This document shows, one piece after another, positions 25,001-37,000 of a stretch of 64,000 nucleotides of DNA. Every line of letters begins with the position of its first letter. Position 1 is the first letter of the stretch. A program made the position numbers and the translations under genes. Origin of the DNA: Valencia hispanica (Eukaryota > Chordata > Actinopteri > Cyprinodontiformes > Valenciidae). The stretch is from NCBI GenBank assembly GCA_963556495.2, contig OY747707.1, positions 28,413,871 through 28,477,870 on the forward strand, written 5' to 3'. Below the pieces are notes generated by a model. The model was not told where the DNA came from. It was given only the letters and a program-made list of their open reading frames with translations, and ran no database searches.

Positions 25001-28000
25001 CCCAACCACACCCTTCCAGGTCTCACTGTCATTGCCCACGTAACTGAAAATATTAATTTTGAATCGGAAATAAATCTAGTGAAAATTTTTGTATTGAAAG
25101 TAAAAACAATTTTTTACAATCCTTTTTTACAATGCCAATCTTTTTTTCAACACCAATCGTTTTTTCAATGCCATCATTTTTTTCAGCTTCATTCAGGTCA
25201 TACTGTTTTGACGCATGTGTGTGCACGCGCATAAGGGGCGAGGCTTCAGCCCCCCATATGTTTGCATGAACGAGGCAGGAGGGAAACTCCGACTGTCCGA
25301 GTGGGATCAACATTTTCTTTGCTTCTAATGTGTTTTGTGGAAGGTGATAATCTGCAGTTGGGGACCCGATTTATGAGTCTTTCTGTAGTCTTTTGAATCA
25401 AACATGTTTGAAATTATCGCAAGTCCTAGTGTAGTTGTTGTGACGTAAATCAACCAACAACCAATAAAGCTGTTCTCACACAAGCGGAAGCACGAAACTA
25501 CAGCGCCCGGCAGGGGTCAGGTGCAGAAATAATTTTTGAGGGGTAAGAATCTGTACCCTCGGTTTATTAAACCATGCGCATGGAGTCGTAATCTGTTCTC
25601 TCCGTTCATTCTATGTGACCGTGTGGGGGTCCTGTCCGCTTCACAGTGTACCCTTGCTGTCTGGGGTTGTACTTTACTGCTATGTCACAATGGTTAATAA
25701 GCAGGATTACATCGTCGATGATGGTGGGTTCGAGTCCCGTTTAGGATATTGTCTTGCACCTTGCCACATATCAAATTTTTTTTTGTTCCTGCGGGAAAGT
25801 AGGCTATAAACATAGGTGTCATATTTATAAATAACAGTTTTGTAGCCACCTATGGAGCCTGGCAGGGTCTATACACAGCAAATACAATATTTGTGTTCCA
25901 TGGCTGAGTAATGGGCCATAAATTACAAAGTGTATGCCAACCTTGCCCCCTGGAATACAGGCACAAACCAGCGCTATCTGTACATCTGCATGGAGCAAGT
26001 GGTACAGCATTAACACCTTGCATTAAAAGATATGAGTTAACCAGTTACTTGATGATACAGTAACCACTTAGAATGCAAGTCTTTATTTGACATAACATTA
26101 ATCTTGGCAAAGAATGCTACAACATTCGCACATAAAGAAACTGTATAATGCTGAGCATAATGGGAGGAATTTTGCAGGAAGCTAAAATAGCCTAGGTGTA
26201 GTCTTAAATAGTGTCCCAACCAGATTCAGTGTTTATAAAATCTTTAGTCTGGGCTAAAAAACTGTTAACCCAAGTCTTTAGATGTGAGCTGATAATCTTT
26301 AAGAGTCTTTTCTAAATCGTTTCAAAGTCTCTAGGTGTACAGAAAGCATAATGTGGTTTGTGGAATAATAATGATTAAAAAGTAAGATATTAACGGTTTC
26401 TTCTCAGTTTGCCATGGTAGTTGGCGCGCATTACCGCCACCATTTGGTTTAGAGTGTGCGTCACAATTAAGTTTTGCAATCTAATAAATCACGAGTTGTC
26501 TGTGTTGTTAGCTTTGCTTACTCCCGTCTTAATTGCTTTGTTAACGTTATTGACATGTATTGTAAATATGTATTGTGGATCTGAAATAAATACAGTTATT
26601 TAATATGGTATAGCCTATATAGTGTGTATTTACATCCCTTCATACCACACTGTAATGAGGAGAACCTCCAACAAAGACAGGCTACACAAGCATAAAACTT
26701 TATCACAAAGACTCCTAGTCTACTGGTCAGTAGAAGAAACTGAGAAGAAACCGTTTATGTCTTTTTTTCTTCCACAAACCACATTATTAACAATGTAAAT
26801 GTCCTGTTGTTTCTCGCGTCTCGCCTCGGACAGTCGGAGTTTCCCTCCTGCCTCGTTCATGCAAACATATGGGGGGCTGAAGCCCCACCCCTCATGCGCG
26901 TGCACACACAAGCGTCAAAACAGTATCACCTGAATGAAGCTAAAAAAATGATGGCATTGAAAAAAAGATTGGCATTGTAAAAAAAAAAATAATGTTTGAA
27001 AACTTTAGTTATTTCTTTCAATGCATATACATGAGTTTCATAGAAAAAAACCCACTTTCAATACAAACATTTTCACTAGATTTATTTCAGATTCAAAATT
27101 AATATTTTCAGTTACAATAATATTTTTCAATGCAAATATTTATTTTCAGTTTCATTTCAAGGTGATACTGTTCTGATCCCATAGAAAGCTGGTCACAGGA
27201 GTTTAATCAAAGTACAACATAATCCTGGAAGAAAAGCTGTTGGAGGCACCAAAAGATGTGATAAGAGGGGCTCATCAGAATTAATTGACTCAGGAGGCTT
27301 TTCAGATTTCTATTTCTAAAAACGATGAAAATTATCTACCCTTTACTTCCACTTCACAATCACGTGGGATGTAAGAAAATATCGATACGCCAATAATTTT
27401 TTATACTTTGAATGGAACCATCAATGATGACAGTAATTTTTGTAGTAAAATGAAACGTATGACTGCTAGTTCGTGGCTGTTTCCATCTTCTTTGTTCCAG
27501 TGGATCAAATAGATTTAGTAATAAAACTGGATGTGTTAAATATGAAATGGGGTGGAGTGTTTAGAATGCTGCGAGTTTCTCTACAGTTAAATTAAGTTAT
27601 AAAAATCACAATATATTGTCTTTCCCATAGTGTCGCAATATATCGTATCGTCTTCCATGTATTGTGAAACATATCGTCTCACCAGATTCTTGCCAATTCA
27701 CATATCTGGCTATCAAATAAAGGCCAAAATGATTACCTTTTTTGATGCCTTGTGTTATTTTTTTTAATGATATAAAATGTTCTCTTTTGATGATGAATGT
27801 TGGGTGAGTTTTGCTTTTACTGATTGTATTCCAACTTGTTCTATTGCACACAGATGTTTCCTTCTTGGCTGATTGCCTGTTCACCTCCTGACTGGTCAGG
27901 CTGTTTTTTTCTGGCTTGTGTATCTATATGCTTGATAGTCCTTCCTCTGTAAGTGTGCTGACAACAGAAGTTTATCAAAAACGTATACCCACAGCCCAAA

Positions 28001-31000
28001 TTAAACAGAGGAAAGACATACAGTGAGTGCTAGTTCTCAGGGTTTTTTATATTCTACTAAGTCCCACACCCATTATTTTGTTTTAACTGTGGAGATGTGC
28101 ACGCTCACCATCTTTCTGTGAACTATCGAATAATATCCTAATAAAAATGATACTTTTACAAAGCACTGTAATACATGTTGGCAGAAGAGGTTCAAAGCTC
28201 CACCAGTCCTTGGAAATTGTAAGAATGGTACAAAGCAGCTGTGATAAAAGTAAAATTAAAGCTGAGGGACAGGACTTACTTTGACTTTGCAGTGTGTCAA
28301 GAGACCCCACATAGGTTGTGCACAGGCCTCGAGCTCTGCTGCAAATGCTGCATAGTATGTTTGAGACTCAAACTCGACATGCTCGTTCAGTTCCCGCTTA
28401 TTCAGGTTCATACCTTAAAAAAAGAATTATCAAAATTTAAATCAATGCTAAAAAAAAAAAACCTGTAGTATATATGTGTTTTGCCTATTTAATTTTTATT
28501 GCTCTTGCTTATTACAAAAATATTGGCAGGTGTTTGTTTAACAGAAATATCTGGGGATAAATCTTTATTAAAAATGTTCATAGCAAGGGCAGAGCATGGG
28601 TAAAATCTAATAGTGACACTGTGTTAAAGCTTCCAGCAAGAGGATACTCGGGTCCACTGTACAAGGGTGAATGTTATTTTTAGGGTCCTACTAGACTACA
28701 TGGGGAGCCGACCAAAGTTCCCCTTACAAATTATTTTTCTAAAAAGGCATTACATTTATTGGAAACCAGAATGATTAGAGTACAGGTCCTTCTCAAAAAA
28801 TTAGCATATTGTGATAAAGTTAATTCTTTTCCATAATGTAATGATAAAAATTTAACTTTCATATATTTTAGATTCATTGCACACCAACTGAAATATTTCA
28901 GGTCTTTTATTGTTTTAAAACTGATGATTTTGGCATACAGCTCATGAAAACCCAAAATTCCTATCTCAAAAAATTAGCATATCATGAAAATGTTCTCTAA
29001 ACGAGCTATTAACCTAATCATCTGAATCATCTAATTAACTCTAAACACCTGCAAAAGATTCCTGAGGCTTTTAAAAACTCCCAGCCTGGTTCATTACTCA
29101 AAACCGCAATCATGGGAAAGACTGCCAAACTGACTGCTGCCCAGAAGGCCATCATTGACACCCTCAAGCAAGAGGGTAAGACACAGAAAGAAATTTCTGA
29201 ACAAATAAGCTGTTCCCAGAGTGCTGTATCAAGGCACCTCAGTGGGAAGTCTGTGGGAAGGAAAAAGTGGGGCAGAAAACGCTGCACAACGAGAAGAGGT
29301 GACCGGACCCTGAGGAAGATTGTGGAGAAGGACCGATTCCAGACCTTGGGGGACCTGCGGAAGCAGTGGACTGAGTCTGGAGTAGAAACATCCAGAGCCA
29401 CCGTGCACAGGCGTGTGCAGGAAATGGGCTACAGGTGCCGCATTCCCCGGGTCAAGACACTTTTGAACCAGAAACAGCGGCAGAAGCGGCTGACCTGGGC
29501 TACAGAGAAGCAGCACTGGACTGTTGCTCAGTGGTCCAAAGTACTTTTTTTGGATGAAAGCAAATTTTGCATGTCATTCGGAAATCAAGGTGCCAGAGTC
29601 TGGAGGAAGACTGGGGAGAAGGAAATGCCAAAATGCCTGAAGTCCAGTGTCAAGTACCCACAGTCAGTGATGGTCTGGGGTGCCATGTCAGCTGCTGGTG
29701 TTGGTCCACTGTGTTTTATCAAGGGCAGGGTCAATGCAGCTAGCTATCAGGAGATTTTGGAGCACTTCATGCTTCCATCTGCTGAAAAGCTATATGGAGA
29801 TGAAGATTTAATTTTTCAGCACGACCTGGCACCTGCTCACAGTGCCAAAACCACTGGTAAATGTTTTACTGACCATGGTATTACTGTGCTCAATTGGCCT
29901 GCCAACTCTCCTGACCTGAACCCCATAGAGAATCTGTGGGATATTGTGAAGAGGAAGTTGAGAGACGCAAGACCCAACACTCTGGATGAGGTTAAGGCCG
30001 CTATCGAAGCATCCTGGGCCTCCATAACACCTCAGCAATGCCACAGGCTGATTGCCTCCATGCCACGCCGCATTGAAGCAATCATTTCTGCAAAAGGATT
30101 CCCGACCAAGTAATGAGTGCATAACTGAACATAATTATTTGAAGGTTGACTTTTTTTATATTAAAAACACTTTTCTTTTATTGGTCGGATGAAATATGCT
30201 AATTTTTTGAGATACGAATTTTGGTTTTTCATGAGCTGTATGCCAAAATAATGAGTTTTTAAAACAATAAAAGACCTGAAATATTTCAGTTGGTGTGCAA
30301 TGAATCTAAAATATATGAAAGTTACATTTTTATCATTACATTATGGAAAAGAATGAACTTTATCACAATATGCTAATTTTTTGAGAAGGACCTGTATATT
30401 AAAAAAAAGACCAATATGAGCAAACCCCACTAAATTCAATAAATTCAAGAGCTGGGTTAAGTCTAAGTTTTTAGTAAACAGCAAAAGACATGTACAATCA
30501 AGTCAAACAGGTTTAAGATTATGATACATGTATTTCCACAGCTGCTCAATTACATACAAGTGAACTTCAGACATGATGAGAGGCAAAAAGTAACTAAATA
30601 AATGAATAAAACTTACCTTGAAAAAATGAAACAAAGCTCATCCAGAGCATCAACAAGGAATGGTCTTCCAGGAACTTTTTCGCTACACTTTGGTGTGAGA
30701 GGATGTTGATAAAGTCACTAACTAGGGGCCAGTAAGTGTTGTTCTTTAATAGTGCTTCACTGCAGTTTACCACAACGTGGCGATTGTTCTCTTCATCTGT
30801 TGCAAAAGAAACAGGAAACATTACCATTAAATGGCTTCTGTCAGTAGAATGCATTTAATTATTCAAAACAGACAGAAGAGGTCAAACAATTCAAGTGTCA
30901 CAACTAAACCTAGCTGCAACTATTACATCAAAATTGATGGTGGAAGTATTAAGAAGGGTTGGATAGGAATATTTAAACTAAATTCATCTTTAGAATGAAA

Positions 31001-34000
31001 AGAAAGACAATAGGGTGCAAACAAGCTCAATAAAACAAACACCTGCTGCATGTAGTTCTTGAGCCACATAAATGTAAAGGAAGCTGTGCTAGCAGTTGTA
31101 AAAGTTGCAGTTGTTAGTCCTTTGTACCTTCTTTCAATTCTTTTCTCACAAAAATAAACACAACACATTTCTAAAGCATTTTTGCACTAATTTGGATGGA
31201 AAATCTCTTATCTAAGCAGATAACAAAAAATATTAGTTTACAACTGAAATTCTCCAAAATCAAGTAATGGCTAAAATAAAAACCCTAGATCCAGACAATA
31301 TGAAAGAGAAAACAAGCAATGAAACAGCAAAAAGGGCTTAAACTGAGGCTTACAATATATCGCAAATATATTGTCATCGCTACATAAACGTGCGCAATAC
31401 TGTTTGGAGTGCAGTAATTGTTGGCTAATATAACAGAGTATACAGTGGGCCCCCGGTATTTGCAGGAGGCCACAGTCGCCCATGAAGAGTAAAAATACGC
31501 AAATACTTGAGACCCCTTTTAAAAACGCTAATAACAGTTTATTTTAATAGTTCAAAAACGAAAGAATATCTTGATATGCATTAATAACAGTGGCAGCCCT
31601 CTTACAACTACAGCAGAAGCCAATATCTACTTTATTCTTTATTTTTGCTTTTGGGGGTACAGCAAATCAGAGCCAAGGAAAATAAATTGCACTCCTGGAT
31701 TGAATGCTTTGGAAATGTCATCCAATAGTGTATCGCGTAGCATTGCTCCTAAGTTTTCAGCTTCCCAAGCTGAATTTCTTTTCGAATACTTTGAAAGAAG
31801 AAACGAAATCAGCAAATAAACAAATTTTTCTGCCAATAATTTGGGGTTACGTTCCACAGAAAAACCAATGACCCAAGCAGCGAATACTGAACCCCAAACA
31901 GATGTTATGATATATTCCCACATTTTGTAAATATTTTTAAATTATCCTGCTCAGTTGCACATTTCTTAAATTGGAGAATGCTTTTTTTAATAACTGCACA
32001 GTATTTCTATGTTGGAACTCAGCCCTTACTGTACTGTTGTTTATAGTTTTACCTTGGTTACTTTGCTGCTATGCCAGAAGCCACTTTTTTTCTTTTTGCT
32101 ATATTTTTATTGTCAAACTGTTATTTTGTATCATAACATACAAAAAAATCCTCTAACAATATGATTCAATTTGGGATTAATAAAGTATTGTAAAATTAAA
32201 AATTATTAATCCTGCAACAAAACCATTATCAAAGCGGAGTACCTTTACCAATCCCTGTACCATCAAAAAGTGTTAAATCAAAAAAAACAGAAAAAAAAAC
32301 ACTGACTGGTATACTTTATCAACGTACCCTGAAGTTCACTTTTAATAAGGCAACTTTCCATCATGTAGAGGAGCACTGTGACCATGATGTCCAGCAGCTG
32401 GCACTCCTCCGTCATGTGTCGGGCCAGCTCCTCGTTGCTGAACAGCTGCACACTAATGTGCACAATGCGGTTGGACATGGTGTCCGACTCGTGGCTTTTC
32501 ATCAGGGTTTTCATGATGAAGGCGTAATGCTGAACAAACGTCTTTGTGAACGTGATCTGGTGCGAAAAAGAAAGCCACGGTTACAACCTGTTGCCCTTGT
32601 AGTGCCCCTTTTTTGAATGAATGAATACTTTATTAATCCCACAATGGGGACATGTTCTGTAGCTAGGTCAAAAAATAGCAAAGGCCCATTTTGTTACATG
32701 GAAAGAAAGATAGAAAGATGTAGCAAATAAGTGAATATAGAAGACAGAATACCTTGTAATCTTGATCTGGCAACATGTTTAATAGGAACGTGACCATTTT
32801 CTGGGGAAACTCAAATTTTATCGTCCAAAACAGTAACTCTTCCAGAAAGCATTTGTGCTTTAGCGAATCTATAATGTATGGATCTGAGGGTAAAAATAAC
32901 ACAGAGTAATTTAGTTTAGTTCTTGCTTGTCGCATTACTGTTTAGACGCAAATATATACCTTTGGTACTGCTGCTCAGCTTAACTCTCTTTCTCTGGCCA
33001 ACAGACTGGCCTCCATCTTGATCCTCCTGAAAGGAAGACAAAAAACAATATGAACCAACAGTTAAGCAAATTAAAAATATTTAAAGCAGATTAAGTTTAA
33101 TTAGATTAGCTTGGCTCAGAATAATTTTCAGTGTGATTGTGTTAGAAGACTCACACGATCACACTGAAAATTAGCATTATACCTCCAAAGAGGAATAGGC
33201 ATTCATCATACTGAATAATGGACCAAAACAAACAATCATTCATGGACTAAGCAAACGTAATTCATCAAAAGCTAAAGGAGATTGCTCTTGATGACAATAA
33301 ATGGAGAATAGTTACACTTTATGCAGACACACACCTCTTTAGTAGACTCATCTGGGCTTCCTGGTCCAGTGGTTCCTAAGAAAACAAAGTACAAATGTTC
33401 AGCCACAAAAAAAGCAACAAGAACATGAAACTTTACCAGAAAAACTGATATGCAGAAAGAAAAGACAATCTTTAGGAATTAGAACTAAAAAAAGAGCAAA
33501 GTGGAAACATTTCATTCTAATCTCAACCAATAGTTTCACAAAATATAAAAAAGCAAAATATTTGTTTCAAGTTTAATCTCTCCAACAGTGCTGAGTTCTG
33601 AGCGTATTCTGCCATACATGTGTTTATTCTAAAGATATGCTATCTTGTATGAACATCCCCAGGGATAATTAAGGACATTTAAGTGAATGCACAAATTTGT
33701 TGAGTTGACAACAAAACTTGAAGCATAAAAATTGTGACTAAAATATGATTTGCAAACATAGACCCTGAATTGCAGCAAATTTACCAGCAGTATTTCCCCC
33801 CTTAATAATCACGCAGTGGAATAGATTGGCACAATATATAATCTCAAAGATCCAATGCTGTTTAAAAGGGCAATTACCTAATTCACTACATGTAAGTCTG
33901 CTATGGTGAATAAAGAGCTGAACCAAAATGCAAAGCTCTCAATGTACTATGTACTGTAAGTCCACGTTCCGGCCCTCTCCTACTGCCATAAGATATGGAT

Positions 34001-37000
34001 CAGAACCGAAAGAATTCGGGAATACAAGCAGCTGAAATGAACTTCCTTTGTAGAGCGGCTGGCCTCAGAGATGGAGTGAGGGGCTAAGTCGTCTGGGAAG
34101 AGCTTAAAGTAAAGCCGCTGTTCCTCCGCAATAAAAGGAGTCAGTTATGTTCATTCAGGTCATTTCTGATCAGAATGCCACCTAGATGCCTCAGTTTGAA
34201 CGTTTTCAAACATCCCACTGGGGGGAGACCTTAGGGCAGACCTAGAGGTCACTGGAAGCCCTCTGGGATCACCCAGTTTGAGCTGGAGAATGTTACTGGA
34301 CCAATTCCTCCTTGACTTGATTGACGATAGGTGGAAGACAACAGAGGGATAGAAAGATGGAACTTTTTAATGAAAAAAAAAACAAAAAAACACAGTTTAT
34401 ATTTATATCCGACTCTCAGAAACAGAAGAACATGACTGGTTATTATGATACAGGATTTCTGCCATTTTCAACAAAGGTAAAGTTAAGACTTTTTTAGAAT
34501 TAGAATGATTTAAAATTGAGACCTACAAGAATAGGATGAAATAACTTGTATAACTTACTGAATAAAGTCAATTATATGCAACTTTTACTGAATTTGAATT
34601 TATTATTTCTTTGCCTTTGGCATCCAAGTCAGTTACTTTAACCCCTAATTACCCAGCTTCAACACCTTTTACATAATAGCCTCTATATAGTAACCAACTA
34701 AATGGTCACAGATTTCAGCAGACTAATGGAATCACTGATATTGAAGCCAAAGCTCATTAAACATACACAGGTTTGTGAGAAAGGCTCAATCTGTCCTGAC
34801 AAACTCCTTCCACTATGGCCCGAATAGTTTTGACACAACATAACACCAAGAAAATAATTCATGACAGCACATTTCTCAAAGTCAATAAATGAATAAATAA
34901 CATTTGAAAAAGTTTAATCGATAAAGCAGTATATGAACAAATTTAAGATGTGATTATATGAAGTTTATTACCTGTGACAGAAAATCTGAAGACTTTAGGA
35001 CGTTTTAAGACCCCAGAGAAGCCCTGTGACAGTAACATCTTAAAAAAAGAGCAATTCCTATGCATCATCTGAACTCAAACCAAATACGGTGTTAGGAACT
35101 CCACTACTGGGAAATGTTCTCCTCCAAGTCAAGGAGAGGTTGTAATATGCTTGCTACTTAGCAACGTAATATTGGCTCACTTGGTGAATGCCCGATAAAA
35201 ATAAATTTAGTCAGTGGTTTATTCTAACATCTTTTTAGTTAAAAATCCACGTTTTAAATCATTTTCATGTAAAACTATTTGAGGGGAAAATAAAGGCAGC
35301 AGCATTTTAGCATCACCCCACCCAATGAGAACAGACAGCAAGGCCACTCTGATACAAAGTCCTTTTACTGTTGCTTTTAAGTGTGTGCATGCATGAAGGT
35401 TTGGTCTGGGGGGGTATAACTATAACGATTATGCTTTTACTTATGTGGGGGAGGGATGGGAATGTGGTCTTTGAGGGGTCATTTTAATTCTGTAAAGCAC
35501 AACTGAGTTGCAATTGTTGTATGAAAAGCGCTTTATAAATAACATTAGATTCCCAACTCCACTCAATTACATTTAAAAAAAACAAACACATTATTTCTAG
35601 ATGGTTAACTAATATATAAATGTAATCCTACCCAGCAGGACCATCGCTCCGGCACCTCCTTCAGCACCAACAGCGATATCAGCAGCAGCACTTTGGGTTT
35701 TTTCCTCCACAGACACCAGACCTGAATTCTTCAATGCTGACAGATATTTGTCGTAGTTCTTTTTAGCGCACAAATTCTCTTCTTGGCCTGAAAACAGCAA
35801 ATGAAAACAGTAATTGTGACAACCAGAAAGGTAATGCAGGAATCATACAATAATCAAATGTCTATACTAAACAGCAGCAATTTCAATCTTAAACCATATA
35901 TATTTTACGGTTCATTTTAGGGAACAAAATCGCCCAGCAGAAAGTTTCAGCTGTCACTGAGATTTACAAAGATCCACTATGTTTAAAGCCAAATCAATTA
36001 CCCATGCTGAGCTCCTTGTATGTTTGCTGATTGGTCAAGATCTTTGTCAGTACAGTCCTCATTGCTCCTCCCATCTTTGTGAGCTCCTCCAAAAAGGTGA
36101 TCTGAGGCTCCAGCTGTTGCAGAACTTTCTGCAGATCTCGCTCTGCTGAGGCGTCTGGCAAACAGAGATAAGGAGAATACGTCATGAGATCCAGCACTTT
36201 GTGGACACAACTTTAGATGCACACAAATCTGCAATGCTGGCATTACACAGGCATACTGAAGGCTCTTTTGCAATTAAATTTCAAACAGAGAATTACAGCA
36301 TTTATGACGTGGAAGATACCTAGGATTATATTATGTGCTTTTTAACGTTTAATTCTAAATATCTGAATGAATGGGTTACTTCAAGGGTGCTTGTAGTTTG
36401 TTTACAGCTGGCAGCTCAGAAATGTTCCCCATTAACTGACCTAAGGACAAAACTGTTGTCACCTGGTTCAATGTATCCATCTCTCAGATACTGTATGATG
36501 CACAGGATAAAGCGAGGCAGAACCATCTCAGACATCAAGAGAAGATCTCGGGGTATGGAGGGAACATTTTCCCCAGTTCTTAACCTATGCCGTCTGCAAA
36601 ACCTATCAGTGAAGACAAAAACAAAAAATAAATGATACACAAACTGAAACAAATAGATTGTGGCAAAAAAGAGGCATTCTTTACACTCATTCTTTAATGT
36701 TTGCATATTTATTTCTAATCTCAGGCTGCTGATGACTGAATTTCAGTTGAACTAAAATTATTCTGAACAATTCTGTATGGGTTTGCAGTTATTACCCAAC
36801 AACAAAGCTCTGCACAATTATAAAAATGGTTCCTTTTAACTTGTGCAAAAACACAACAGTTCACTTATTTCATGTTTCCCAACTTTTATGTCTTTCTCTG
36901 GGCGGTTCATGGCACTAACCAATGGGGCTGAAATAATATTAATCTAAACGGACTTGCATTCATCGACTTAAAGAGTATTTTTTCTTTGAACTGTATACTC

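Larger units (their letters stand above)
22879..27182. mobile_element. DNA-transposon-like element with long inverted repeats (330-370 bp), no transposase
   Basis: Left arm: 22879-22959 plus 25054-25305 (interrupted by Rex3). Right arm: about 26812-27182. The arms are inverted copies from outer ATGGGATCAGAgCAGTATCA to inner CTCCGACTGTCCGAG. Flanks are GGAAAGCT (22871-22878) and AGAAAGCT (27183-27190), an 8-bp duplication with one mismatch. Reading the ends as CTATGGG with a 4-bp AAAG duplication is equally possible. The interior 25310-26810 is 1.5 kb with no transposase frame, so it is non-autonomous. Superfamily open (hAT- or P-like if the duplication is 8 bp). Confidence 0.8.

Noticed and set aside
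28783..30394. Host gene derived from a transposase
   Set aside because: Intact inverted repeats and TA flanks show an ordinary transposon, not a domesticated gene.
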